Below are positions 8,057 to 16,368 of a DNA stretch of 35,225 bases, one piece after another (position 1 is the first letter of the stretch; every line of letters starts with the position of its first letter). This DNA is from Ruminococcaceae bacterium UBA1405 (GTDB lineage: Bacteria > Bacillota > Clostridia > Oscillospirales > Ruminococcaceae). The notes beneath the pieces are model-generated. The model saw only the letters and a program-made list of their open reading frames with translations, did not search any database and had not been told where the DNA came from. The translations under genes were made by a program, and so were the position numbers. Where the stretch lies: contig DBQB01000052.1 in assembly GCA_002305685.1 (NCBI GenBank), positions 1 to 35,225 on the forward strand, in the 5' to 3' direction.

Positions 8057-9196
8057 TTATCCTCTTGCGTTCCACCAGAATGCAAAGAGGGTGAGTATCA
8101 CCAAAACCGCCACATTGACCAGAGTAAACCAGAGCATATATTTCTTTGCGCTTTGCGGCGCGCCGGTGTCGCAGGGGGGAGCCTGACGGATCTGACGCAT
8201 ATAGGCTTTATAGGAAATCAGGCTGGCCAGCGAGGCGATGAGGGTTCCCAGCCCTCCGATGTTGGTGGACCAGAGCAGAGCGCCGGTCTGATCGGTGAAT
8301 CCCGAAAGCAGGATTGCCGCAGGGACGTTGCTGATGATCTGACTGCTGAGAATTCCTACAATCAGTTCGTTGCCGGCGATCAGCTGGCTGAGAAGTTGGG
8401 AGACTGAGGGGATGGCCTTCATGTTGCCGATAAAGACAAAAAAGCAGACAAAGGTCAGCAGCAGCAGATAATCCACCTGCCGGAAAACCCGGCGGTCAAA
8501 TACGGCCACAAACGCCACAATGATTCCCAACAAGAGGTATTCGGAGAGAAATCCGGCTACCGTGACGATGCACAGCAGGAAGAGAAGGATATAGAGCCGT
8601 CCGATTGGTTCCCGCCTTCCTTCCGGAATTTTTGCCTCCAGCGGTACCTTTTTGAGCGGCAGGGTGGAGAGTGTGACCACCGCCAGTGAGAGCAGCCAAA
8701 GCGGAAGCATATGTAGCACAAACTGGGCAAACCCCATCCCGGAGATCCCGTAAAGATATAGGTTTTGGGGATTTCCTACCGGCAGCAGAATACTTCCCAG
8801 ATTGGCGGCTACCGTTTGCAGCACCACCACAGGGATAAACATATCTGAGCGCCCCACTGCGGTGAGCACATAGAGGGCAAGAGGCACAAAGGTGATCAGG
8901 GAAACGTCGTTGGTGATGAGCATCGAACAGAAAAAAGAGAGAAAGATCAGAATCTGCGCCAGTTGACGGGTATTTTTGGCGTATTGCAGCAGTTTGCCCG
9001 CCAACCAGTGAAAGATTCCGGCGATTTGCAGTCCCGCAACCACCGCCATCAGACAAAACAGCAAAATCAGTGTGTGAAAGTCCAGGTATGACAGATAGCT
9101 GAGGCTGGGGGGGACCGCCAGCATGGAACACAGCGCCAGCAGCCCTGCGGCGCAAAGGACAAACTCATTTTTAATAAACTCTTTGATTTTCAGCAT
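8057..9196 (-). CDS. SLC13/ArsB-like ion transporter superfamily permease
   Basis: A 379-residue membrane protein with about 10-11 hydrophobic segments, of the ArsB/NhaD/CitMHS/DASS-related superfamily. Characteristic stretches are LDFHTLILLFCLMAVVAGLQ near residue 38, SMLITNDVSLITFVPLALYV (the conserved N-D-V helix-break region) near residue 92, and LPVGNPQNLYLYG near residue 138. A second, related half follows (SNVPAAILLSGF). Family members move arsenite, citrate, dicarboxylates or sulfate, or exchange Na+/H+. No arsenic genes are nearby, so an organic anion is the more likely load. The start is ATG at 9196-9194, with a weak ribosome site (AAGAG). It lies 55 bases after the MFS gene, probably in the same operon. 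Confidence 0.85.
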   Translation of the reverse strand: MLKIKEFIKNEFVLCAAGLLALCSMLAVPPSLSYLSYLDFHTLILLFCLMAVVAGLQIAGIFHWLAGKLLQYAKNTRQLAQILIFLSFFCSMLITNDVSLITFVPLALYVLTAVGRSDMFIPVVVLQTVAANLGSILLPVGNPQNLYLYGISGMGFAQFVLHMLPLWLLSLAVVTLSTLPLKKVPLEAKIPEGRREPIGRLYILLFLLCIVTVAGFLSEYLLLGIIVAFVAVFDRRVFRQVDYLLLLTFVCFFVFIGNMKAIPSVSQLLSQLIAGNELIVGILSSQIISNVPAAILLSGFTDQTGALLWSTNIGGLGTLIASLASLISYKAYMRQIRQAPPCDTGAPQSAKKYMLWFTLVNVAVLVILTLFAFWWNARG

Positions 9197-9251
9197 AAAT
9201 AGACAGCGTCACTCTTTTCCATGATTCTGTTTTTTTGGAGGGAAAGATATC

Positions 9252-10481
9252 TTATCCTGCCCAGTCGGTGAACTGGCGGCGGAAAAAGATTCCCGCAATG
9301 CAGTAGGCCGCGGCGGAAAAACCCATCATGCAGACGGCCGGAAGGAAAGGAAACAGCTGCCCATACAAAAAGGTGCAGGTGGAGTTGGCCGCGTTGATCA
9401 GCACCATACGAAACGGCGTGATGATGGGAAGATCCTCGGTGCGGGTGGAGCGGACCACTCCAACCGGTACCAGCTGCCCCACAATGGTGGCGGCCACCTG
9501 CTGGAGAAAATAGACCGCAAAGAAGATCAGATGGTTGGAGTTGAGGGTGGTCACCAGCAGCATGGCGCTGGAGAGCAGAATACCATACTGCACCACCTTC
9601 CCGGTTTTGACGTCCATGCGGATGGCGCGGGTGAAGATCAGACACCCCAGCACATTTCCCGACACCGCAACCGATACCAGCAGGGAATTTTCCAGCGGGG
9701 AGAGGGTGATGCGCTGCAGTGAGACGTAGATGAAATAATAACATCCGGCTTCCCCAATTCCCCGAAGAAAATGGGGAAACATTTGATAGAACAGCTGCCG
9801 GTTCCACTTGATTTTGGCCTTTTCCTTCTTTTCGGAGGTGCCCTTTTCCTCCAGGGGAGAGGAGAGGCGGTACATAGGCGCCAACAGGGCGGAAAGCAGA
9901 AAGAGAACGGTTCCTGCTGTGAAAAAGCAGATGTATCCCAGCCGGGCTTCGATCCGGCTCAGCAGTGCTCCCGCAATCAGACTCAGTACCGTGGTCAGTA
10001 TCCCGCCGATGATCCCGGAACGCCCCTGCAGGAGGCCGTAGTCTTTGCGGGGAAAGAGCATGGGGACCATACAGTTCAGGCACGCAAAAGCTCTGGCGTT
10101 GGTAAAGCCGGAGATGCTTGCCGCCAGGCACATAGCGCCCAGCATCAGCGGTACATTTCCTGCGAAAATCCCGGCGGAAAGCAGCAGCAGCGGATAGAAC
10201 GCATACAGCACCCGCCCGGTAATATACCCTCCCAGATAACCGCCCTTTGGCTGATGAAAGGCAAAGAGCAGATAGGCGGCCACCGAGGCGATCTGTGAGA
10301 GTGAACCGTACAACCCGATGCTCGCCGAGCTGAGTCCGCTCTGCAGCAGATAGGCCTGTACATACCCTTGTGCGCAAAGTCCGGAACCCACCGTCTGCAT
10401 CAGTGCCGAGACCAGAAAAATCAGCTGGTTTCGGCCCTCCCGTGCCCACGGTATCCTGGCGCCAATCATCCGGGTAAACAT
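9252..10481 (-). CDS. Major facilitator superfamily (MFS) transporter
   Basis: A 409-residue inner-membrane protein with about 12 hydrophobic segments. The N-terminal half contains LIFLVSALMQTVGSGLCAQGYVQAYLL and GLYGSLSQIASVAAYLLFAFHQPKGG, the short loop-2/3 motif region of MFS carriers. A hydrophilic central loop (PMYRLSSPLEEKGTSEKKEKAK, about residues 195-216) separates the two six-helix halves. The start is ATG at 10481-10479, 7 bases after GGAGG. It is the first gene of a two-gene operon with the ArsB/SLC13-like permease. Substrate and direction cannot be inferred. Confidence 0.85.
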   Translation of the reverse strand: MFTRMIGARIPWAREGRNQLIFLVSALMQTVGSGLCAQGYVQAYLLQSGLSSASIGLYGSLSQIASVAAYLLFAFHQPKGGYLGGYITGRVLYAFYPLLLLSAGIFAGNVPLMLGAMCLAASISGFTNARAFACLNCMVPMLFPRKDYGLLQGRSGIIGGILTTVLSLIAGALLSRIEARLGYICFFTAGTVLFLLSALLAPMYRLSSPLEEKGTSEKKEKAKIKWNRQLFYQMFPHFLRGIGEAGCYYFIYVSLQRITLSPLENSLLVSVAVSGNVLGCLIFTRAIRMDVKTGKVVQYGILLSSAMLLVTTLNSNHLIFFAVYFLQQVAATIVGQLVPVGVVRSTRTEDLPIITPFRMVLINAANSTCTFLYGQLFPFLPAVCMMGFSAAAYCIAGIFFRRQFTDWAG

Positions 10482-10529
10482 ACAGATTCCTCCAGCATTG
10501 TAGTATTGCCGATGAACATCGACATACCA

Positions 10530-10558
10530 ATAATACTCGAGAATTGGACAGATAACAA
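10530..10558 (-). promoter_or_regulatory. Promoter P1 of the MFS/permease operon
   Basis: On the minus strand TTGTTA and TATTAT are separated by 17 bases. It ends about 50 bases before the MFS start codon. Confidence 0.5.
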
Positions 10559-10669
10559 TAGAATTCTTTCTAAAAAACGTTCAAAAAATTGAGGTCTGCC
10601 GTACCGTTTGGGCGAATCCCCCCGGTTATTCCCGATAAATTTTTCTCTATTGTATACGGAATGTTTATA

Positions 10670-10723
10670 ATTATAATAAATATTGGTTACAAATCCAATG
10701 GATATTGTGCAAATAGCACAATA
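10670..10723 (-). promoter_or_regulatory. Second promoter with adjacent 21-bp palindrome
   Basis: On the minus strand TTGGAT (10698-10693), a 17-base spacer and TATAAT (10675-10670). Five bases upstream of the -35 lies a perfect palindrome, TATTGTGC-AAATA-GCACAATA (10703-10723). This is the size of a dimeric regulator site in an activator position. It would give the MFS transcript a leader of about 180 bases. Confidence 0.4.
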
Positions 10724-10774
10724 GAGAAAGACGCTTTTCTATCACCATCTTTCCACTTTTCCCGCCTTTCCCCC

Positions 10775-10803
10775 TTGATTCTTCCACTGATTATAGGTAT
10801 AAT
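10775..10803 (+). promoter_or_regulatory. Sigma-A promoter of the EF-G-like gene
   Basis: TTGATT (10775-10780), a 17-base spacer and a perfect TATAAT (10798-10803). The leader to the start at 11003 is about 190 bases and contains a 7-bp hairpin, GCCGCCT/AGGCGGC (10890-10917), with a 14-base loop. Confidence 0.7.
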
Positions 10804-11002
10804 TACACTATATTGATAAATTGTTCATCCGCGTTTTATAGCAAAACTGCCAAATTTATCAAGCAGAATACCCAATATCGCTCTATCATGCCGCCTTATT
10901 GAGGATGAACAGGCGGCAAATTTCGTATACAAGTGGTAGTTGCTTTTGTTCTTTTCGCCATGGCGGAGGGCGGCGGCACGACCCGGAAGGAGAGAGGAAA
11001 CC

Positions 11003-13072
11003 ATGAGACAGTATCTTGCAGGCAAAATCAGAAACATTGCGGTAGCCGGACACGGCAGCGCAGGAAAGACCTCCCTTGTCGAGGCTCTTTTGTTTAAGGC
11101 CAACGCCAGCGAGCGTTTGGGCAAGGTCACCGACGGAAATACCGTCAGCGATTTTGATCCTGAGGAGATCAAGCGGAAGGTTTCTATTTCTTCTTCTGTC
11201 ATCCCCTTTAACTGGGGCAGCGCAAAGCTGAACCTCATCGATACCCCTGGACTCTTTGATTTTGCCGCCGGCATGGAGGAAGGGATCATGGCCGCCGAGA
11301 GCGTGCTGATCACCGTTTCCGGACGTTCCGGTGTGTCGGTTGGTACTGAAAAAGCATACAAGGCGGCGGTGAAGAGCGGCAAGGCCCGGATGTTCTTTGT
11401 TTCCAAGCTGGACCGCGAACACGCTGATTTCTATAAAGTTTTGGAAGGGATGAAGGCCAGCTTCGGTCCTTCCATCTGTCCCATCGTGGTTCCCTATATG
11501 GTGGATTCCCAGGTGGAAAGCTACATCAACCTGATTGATATGAAAGCCTATCAGTATGACGAAAATGGCAACGCCAAAGAGGTTGCGATGCCGGATTACG
11601 GCCATCGCATCGACGGCCTGATCGAGGCTGTGGGCGAGGCGGTTGCGGAGACCGATGAGGCGCTCTTTGAAAAATTCTTCTCCGGTGAGAAATTTACCCG
11701 CGACGAGATGATCAAAGGAATCCATGACGGTGTAAAGGCGGGTACCATTACACCGGTATTCTGCGGCTCGGCGGTTACTTTGGCCGGTGTGGATATGCTG
11801 CTGGACGCTATGGTGGACCTGCTGCCCTCCGCATGGGAGAGCCTGAAACTGAATGCCACCGACGCCGACGGCAATGTAATTGAGGTGGAATGCGACGATG
11901 AACCGCCCATGTCCGCTTTGGTTTTCAAGACCATCGCCGACCCGTTTATTGGAAAACTTTCTTTTGTCAAGGTGATCACCGGCCAGCTTTCTGGCGATAT
12001 CGTTCCGGTGAATTCCCGTACCGGACAGCCGGATAAATTCGGCAAGGTAGTGATTGTCACCGGAAAGAAACAGGGCGATACCTCCTATATCACTGCCGGC
12101 GACATCGGCGCTGTTACCAAACTTTCCGATACCAGAACCGGCGATACCCTCTGCGATCCCAAGCGGATCCTGACCTATGAGTCGCCGGTGTTCCCCAAGC
12201 CCACCTATACCATGGCCATCAAGCCGAAAAATAAGGGCGATGAGGGTAAGATTGCCGGTTCCATCCAGCGTTTGATGGAGGAGGATCCCACCATCGGTTA
12301 CGAGCAGAATCCGGAAACCAAACAGCAGCTGCTCTCCGGTTTGGGTGAACAGCATCTGGATGTAATCCTCTCCAAGCTGAAGAGCAAATTTGGCGTGGAG
12401 GTTACCATGGAGAAACCCAGGGTTGCCTATCGCGAGGCGATCCGCAAAAAGGTGAAGGTGGAAGGCAAACACAAAAAACAGACCGGCGGTCACGGTCAGT
12501 ATGGACATATTGTGGTGGAGATGGAACCTTGGGAAGGCAGCGAGCTGAAGTTTGAGGAGAACGTGTTCGGCGGTTCGGTTCCCAAGAACTATTTCCCCGC
12601 CATCGAAAAAGGGTTCCAGGACTGTGTACAGAAGGGCGTGTTGGCCGGTTATCCTCTGGTGGGGCTGAAGGTTACCCTGCTGGACGGTTCCTACCATCCG
12701 GTGGATTCCTCCGAAATGGCCTTTAAGATGGCTGCCGCGCTGGCTTACCGCGCCGGTATCCCTCAGGCTTCCCCGGTTATTTTGGAGCCCATCGGCAATC
12801 TGAAGGTCCTCATTCCCGACAGCAACACCGGCGACATTATGGGCGACGTGAACAAACGCCGCGGCCGGGTATTGGGCATGAATCCTGAGGAGGATGGTAT
12901 GCAGCTGATCGAGGCGGAGGTTCCCATGAGCGAGATGCAGGATTTCACCACCGTCATCCGCTCCATCACCCAGGGCAGAGGTTCCTTTGAGCTGACCTTC
13001 GACCATTATGAGCAGCTTCCTCCGGCACTGGAAGCAGGGGTCATTGAAGAGGCAAAAGCACTTGGCGAATAA
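11003..13072 (+). CDS. Elongation factor G-like GTPase (EF-G paralogue, cd04170 type)
   Basis: A 689-residue, five-domain translational GTPase of EF-G length. The P-loop is GHGSAGKT (16-23), unlike AHIDAGKT of canonical EF-G. Switch I has KRKVSIS (about 57-63) in place of RGITI. G3 is DTPG (80-83), and G4 is SKLD (134-137) in place of NKxD. Domain II/III sequence follows (GLGEQHLDVILSKLKSKFGV), then domain IV with GGHGQYGHIVVEMEP. The C-terminus has GRVLGMNPEEDGMQLIEAEV and RGSFELTFDHYEQLP. These changes match the EF-G-like subgroup found beside the main FusA in many Firmicutes and Actinobacteria, whose role is less settled (reduced or absent ribosome-stimulated GTPase in some). The start is ATG at 11003 after GAGAGG; the frame is open further upstream but without a good site. 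No rpsL/rpsG/tuf genes flank it, which supports a paralogue. Confidence 0.9.
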   Translation: MRQYLAGKIRNIAVAGHGSAGKTSLVEALLFKANASERLGKVTDGNTVSDFDPEEIKRKVSISSSVIPFNWGSAKLNLIDTPGLFDFAAGMEEGIMAAESVLITVSGRSGVSVGTEKAYKAAVKSGKARMFFVSKLDREHADFYKVLEGMKASFGPSICPIVVPYMVDSQVESYINLIDMKAYQYDENGNAKEVAMPDYGHRIDGLIEAVGEAVAETDEALFEKFFSGEKFTRDEMIKGIHDGVKAGTITPVFCGSAVTLAGVDMLLDAMVDLLPSAWESLKLNATDADGNVIEVECDDEPPMSALVFKTIADPFIGKLSFVKVITGQLSGDIVPVNSRTGQPDKFGKVVIVTGKKQGDTSYITAGDIGAVTKLSDTRTGDTLCDPKRILTYESPVFPKPTYTMAIKPKNKGDEGKIAGSIQRLMEEDPTIGYEQNPETKQQLLSGLGEQHLDVILSKLKSKFGVEVTMEKPRVAYREAIRKKVKVEGKHKKQTGGHGQYGHIVVEMEPWEGSELKFEENVFGGSVPKNYFPAIEKGFQDCVQKGVLAGYPLVGLKVTLLDGSYHPVDSSEMAFKMAAALAYRAGIPQASPVILEPIGNLKVLIPDSNTGDIMGDVNKRRGRVLGMNPEEDGMQLIEAEVPMSEMQDFTTVIRSITQGRGSFELTFDHYEQLPPALEAGVIEEAKALGE

Positions 13073-13083
13073 AACAATCATTG

Positions 13084-13112
13084 CGGCCAGCCCGGTATGG
13101 GTTGGCCGTTTT
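13084..13112 (+). terminator. Terminator after the EF-G-like gene
   Basis: CGGCCAGCCC pairs with GGGTTGGCCG (one G-T wobble) around a 5-base loop, followed by TTTT. The T-run is short. Confidence 0.6.
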
Positions 13113-13196
13113 GCTGTCTCAAAGACGCACCTCCGAAAGGATGCTGCAAGAGGATATTCTTGGGCGCCTTCCCACAAAGTTCATATCATCTGCGCC

Positions 13197-13205
13197 TGCT
13201 ATAAT
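13197..13205 (+). promoter_or_regulatory. Extended -10 promoter of the VanZ-family gene
   Basis: TGC followed by a perfect TATAAT at 13200-13205. The -35 region (AAGTTC near 13177) is poor, so recognition would rely on the extended -10. The start codon is 33 bases downstream. Confidence 0.5.
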
Positions 13206-13237
13206 GATTGTATAACAGAAGTTTAAGGAGTAATGTT

Positions 13238-13852
13238 ATGCCAGTTCAGCAAATCATAATCCGGTCTTTGAGTGGGTACCTTTTTGTAATTCCGATGCTT
13301 ATTTTCTATTGGATAGCTTTGTTTCGCTCTGGAAACAAACAAAGTTTGCTTCGCATTTTAGCGATCTTGGCGTTTGGTTATTACCTGATTGGCGTTTTGA
13401 CCGTCACAGGCATTCATGAACTGAAAGCATTCTCTCCCAGGCTGGTTTTGGTTCCTTTCCTGGACATGATCCGCGGCCCGATGGATACGGTGCTCAACAT
13501 CATCCTTTTTCTTCCCTTTGGCTTTTTCCTGCCTTTGTTGTACAGAAAATATAACCGCGCCATACAGGTTGTTTTCGCGGGATTCCTGCTCTCTTTGTCC
13601 ATCGAGGTTCTTCAGATGTTTGGGATGGGTACAACGGATATCAACGATCTGATTACCAATACCATCGGCGCTTTCCTTGGGTATGGTATTTATACAGTGT
13701 TGTCAAACGTAACCCCACAGGGGGTTTGCGGCAGATTTTATGCCGCTGCCGACCACGAGCAAAAGGAACTGCTGCTTTTGGTTGTATATTCGTTTGCCAT
13801 TATGGTAACCGTTCAGCCCGTTGTGGTAAGCAGGCTGTTCGGGCTGGGTTGA
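13238..13852 (+). CDS. VanZ family membrane protein
   Basis: A 204-residue protein with hydrophobic segments near residues 12-28, 38-58, 85-103, 108-125, 140-157 and 178-195. The VanZ-like core contains LVPFLDMIRGPMDTVLNIILF, LPFGFFLPLLY and SIEVLQMFGMGTTDINDLITN, with the conserved Asn87, PFG, Glu123 and the Asp134/Asp137/Asn141 group. The founding member gives low-level teicoplanin resistance, but most family members sit alone and have no known function, as here. I chose ATG 13238, 7 bases after AAGGAG; an earlier in-frame ATG at 13208 overlaps the promoter. It is a single gene with its own terminator. Confidence 0.88.
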   Translation: MPVQQIIIRSLSGYLFVIPMLIFYWIALFRSGNKQSLLRILAILAFGYYLIGVLTVTGIHELKAFSPRLVLVPFLDMIRGPMDTVLNIILFLPFGFFLPLLYRKYNRAIQVVFAGFLLSLSIEVLQMFGMGTTDINDLITNTIGAFLGYGIYTVLSNVTPQGVCGRFYAAADHEQKELLLLVVYSFAIMVTVQPVVVSRLFGLG

Positions 13853-13865
13853 TGGTTGGTAAAGT

Positions 13866-13903
13866 AAAACGGCTTCCCCGTCTTTGCAGGAGAAGCCGTT
13901 TTT
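13866..13903. terminator. Terminator between VanZ and S9 peptidase genes
   Basis: AAAACGGCTTC (13866-13876) and GAAGCCGTTTTT (13892-13903) form an 11-bp stem ending in a T-run. It can serve both convergent genes. Confidence 0.8.
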
Positions 13904-13924
13904 ATAACCCGATCAAATTGCAGC

Positions 13925-15928
13925 TTACGCCTTCAGGAACCGATCCATCCAGGCGGTGATTTCTGCCAGACGTTTTTCCCGGTTGTCGGGTTTGCCGGAA
14001 CGGGAAAGCTCATGGTTTTCTCCGTGGAAGAGAATCATGCGGCTTTCCACCCCGAAGCGCTGCAAAGCGGAGAAGATCTGATATCCCTCCACATCCGGGC
14101 AGCGGTGATCCTGATCGGAATGCAGAACCAGGGTAGGAGTTTTGGCGTTGTTGAGGTATTTGAGCGGAGAGTGGAACCAGAGTTTTTCCGGATCGGTCCA
14201 GTTGTCCGCCGCCTGCTGATCCGGCCCAAAATAGTAGCCGATGTCGCTGATATAGTTAAAGCCCAGCCAGTTGGCGATGGAGCGCTGGGTGGCCGCCGCC
14301 GCAAAGCGGTGGGTATGCCCGATGATCCAGTTGGTCATAAAGCCGCCGTAGCTTCCGCCGGTGACGCCCAGACGAGCGGGATCGATGGCGGGATAGCTTT
14401 CCAGCATTTTGTCCACAAAGAGCATAATATCCTCGTAATCGATGGTGCCGTATTTGCCGCGCACGTCGGCGAAAACATTGCCTTTTCCATCGCCGCCGCG
14501 GGGATTGCAGAACAGAACAAAGTATCCTTCGCTGGCCCAGTACTGCATCTCATGGAAGTAGACGTTTCCAAACAGGCTCTTGGGACCGCCGTGGATATCC
14601 AGAATGGCGGGGTATTTTTTGCTGGGATCGTAGTCCTGAGGCAGCAGTACCCATCCGTCGATGGATACCCCGTCCTCATCCACAAAGGGATGATATACCG
14701 GGGTTTTGATATCCTTCTTCTCAAAGAATTCGTTGTTGAATCCGGAAAGGCGCTCCGCCTCTCCGTCCGCAATGCGGTAGACTTCCTGGAGACGGTCGCC
14801 GCAGAAAGCCACCGCCAGGATGGAATCGCCGTATTTTGTAAACTGGTCGATGGAACCGATGTCGCCGCATACCATCTGGATGCAGCCGGTATTGGCGTCC
14901 AGCCGGTACAGGTTGCTGTAGAATCCTACCACCGAGGTAAAATACAGGGTGTCGTCCTGCAGGATAAAGCTCTCGCCCCCGCCCAGACGGCAGTCGGAAC
15001 CAACCCCGGAGCAGACAGAATGGTCATACTGGGCCAGCAGAGATACCTCCCCGGTGCGCAGGTCGCACAGATAGAAGCAGGGATTTTCGTTGTTTCCAAA
15101 GTGCAGGCAGAGGGATCCGGTGAAGATAATCTTTCCGTTTTTCCAGAAGGCGAAATGGGAGATCCGGTAGCTGTCCTTGAGGATTACCTTGGTTTCACCG
15201 GTCTCGATGTTGTAAAGATATAAGGTGTTCTTCAGGGGCATCAGGTGCTGATATTCCTTGGCGGTGTAGGCGATGTATTTGCCGCAGGAGGAAGGATGAG
15301 CTTCCATCACATCGGCCATCGGAGCGCTGACAGGGGTGAGCTGCTGGCTTTCGATGTCAAACAGATACAGACGATGGCGCAGCTTATTGGTGAAGTGGCG
15401 CCCGTTGCTCCAGTAGGGCAGCTCGTCAATGACCTGCCAGGCTTTCTTTTCCTTTTCATATTGGGCGATGAGGCGGGCCTTTTCCTCGTCGGTTTTGCCG
15501 GAGAGGTCGGGTCGGGCGTTGTCCACGGTGGCGGTGAGCAGATACAGGGTGTCCTTGATGGGTTTCAGGGAGTTTACCTTCAGCGGGACGGTAAACATCT
15601 CGACAGCTTCCCCGCCATCCACCGGGATGCGGTAAAAGCTGGTCAGCTCCTCGCCCTGCTCCGCCTGCTTTTTCTTTTTGGAATCCCGCTGGGAGACAAA
15701 CAAAATGGTGTTGGAATCCAGCCACAGCAGGTTTTTCTCTTTTCCCTGAGCGGTGAGCTGGGAAAAGCCGGTTTGCGGGCGATATACCCAGATGCAGGAG
15801 TCATAGCCGTTTTCCTCGTTGGCCTGAGAGACTACCATCGCGGCCGCGCTTCCGTCGGGGGCATATTTGAGCTCCGACAGGAAACGATAAGATCGAAAAT
15901 CGTTGAGAAGGACCTTTTCCTTGGACAT
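13925..15928 (-). CDS. S9 family serine peptidase (acylaminoacyl-peptidase/DPP IV-like)
   Basis: A 667-residue, probably cytoplasmic peptidase with no signal sequence. The N-terminal two-thirds is a beta-propeller of WD40/TolB-like repeats (LKYAPDGSAAAMVV, then IWVYRPQTGFSQLT). The C-terminal 260 residues are the alpha/beta-hydrolase domain (AILDIHGGPKSLFGNVYFHE). The catalytic triad is read as Ser526 in GGSYGG, Asp607 in HSDQDHRCP and His639 in GENHELS. S9C-type enzymes release acylated or free N-terminal residues or dipeptides from short peptides, which fits the peptide importer at 23-32 kb. The start is ATG at 15928-15926, after AAAGGAG; the frame stays open to 16069 but that part has no family sequence. 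Confidence 0.92.
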   Translation of the reverse strand: MSKEKVLLNDFRSYRFLSELKYAPDGSAAAMVVSQANEENGYDSCIWVYRPQTGFSQLTAQGKEKNLLWLDSNTILFVSQRDSKKKKQAEQGEELTSFYRIPVDGGEAVEMFTVPLKVNSLKPIKDTLYLLTATVDNARPDLSGKTDEEKARLIAQYEKEKKAWQVIDELPYWSNGRHFTNKLRHRLYLFDIESQQLTPVSAPMADVMEAHPSSCGKYIAYTAKEYQHLMPLKNTLYLYNIETGETKVILKDSYRISHFAFWKNGKIIFTGSLCLHFGNNENPCFYLCDLRTGEVSLLAQYDHSVCSGVGSDCRLGGGESFILQDDTLYFTSVVGFYSNLYRLDANTGCIQMVCGDIGSIDQFTKYGDSILAVAFCGDRLQEVYRIADGEAERLSGFNNEFFEKKDIKTPVYHPFVDEDGVSIDGWVLLPQDYDPSKKYPAILDIHGGPKSLFGNVYFHEMQYWASEGYFVLFCNPRGGDGKGNVFADVRGKYGTIDYEDIMLFVDKMLESYPAIDPARLGVTGGSYGGFMTNWIIGHTHRFAAAATQRSIANWLGFNYISDIGYYFGPDQQAADNWTDPEKLWFHSPLKYLNNAKTPTLVLHSDQDHRCPDVEGYQIFSALQRFGVESRMILFHGENHELSRSGKPDNREKRLAEITAWMDRFLKA

Positions 15929-15994
15929 ATGGACACACTCCTTTGCAGATGATGGGCGGGGAGGGAAGCGCTCCCGCTCCATTCTCCGCCATTT

Positions 15995-16016
15995 TGGTAC
16001 TGTATTTAGAGTACCA
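15995..16016. promoter_or_regulatory. Palindrome upstream of the S9 peptidase gene
   Basis: TGGTACT-N8-AGTACCA, a perfect 7-bp inverted repeat 67 bases before the peptidase start. Its spacer reads CTAAATAC on the minus strand and could overlap a -10, but I see no good -35. It is a candidate operator. The rest of the 440-base divergent region holds only the pflB promoter below. Confidence 0.35.
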
Positions 16017-16266
16017 TGTTTTTCCGGTTTTGCAAAGGGGCTTCTCACCGGCTTCATTTTTCTTTCCACAAAATTTGTCCGGCCGGGAGCGAGGTTTGTC
16101 TCCGCTCATTTTTGAAGGACAGCAGGACGGCGCCATCGTTTTGCGGAAATTATGGAAAGACCCCAAATCCGGCGGACGATTGATGCCGCAATTTGCCAGA
16201 TTGACCATAGAGAAAATACGGGGAAAAATTGCAAAAATTTGGTGGATTATTTTCAGGGGCTTTCTC

Positions 16267-16295
16267 TTGCTTTTTGTCGCAAAGGTTGGTATCAT
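16267..16295 (+). promoter_or_regulatory. Promoter of pflBA
   Basis: TTGCTT (16267-16272), a 17-base spacer ending in TGG (extended -10) and TATCAT (16290-16295). An overlapping TATAAT at 16295-16300 has a poorer -35. The leader is about 65 bases. Confidence 0.55.
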
Positions 16296-16313
16296 ATAAT
16301 CGTTATAAGATGA

Positions 16314-16329
16314 GTTAGCTTATGCTAAC
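16314..16329. promoter_or_regulatory. Palindrome just downstream of the pflB promoter
   Basis: GTTAGC-TTAT-GCTAAC, a perfect 16-base palindrome about 12 bases after the predicted transcription start, where a repressor would block elongation or initiation. The half-site spacing is 2 bases wider than the Rex consensus (GTTAA-N4-TTAAC), so the regulator is unknown. Confidence 0.4.
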
Positions 16330-16368
16330 GATTAGTGTTTTCCACCACCATTTTTTAGGAGGTAAAAT

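Noticed and set aside
8057..9196. Arsenite exporter ArsB
   Set aside because: Related fold, but no arsR, arsC or arsA nearby, and similarity is only at superfamily level.
10589..10816. A 75-codon open frame in the MFS/EF-G divergent region
   Set aside because: It overlaps two promoters and a palindrome, has no ribosome binding site, and reads AT-rich non-coding DNA.
10886..13177. A 763-codon open frame on the minus strand
   Set aside because: It is the antisense shadow of the EF-G-like gene, caused by strong third-position codon bias, and encodes no recognisable domain.
16314..16329. Rex (redox repressor) binding site at pflB
   Set aside because: The half-sites GTTA/TAAC are 8 bases apart, not 6 as in the Rex consensus. 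I therefore list only an unassigned palindrome.
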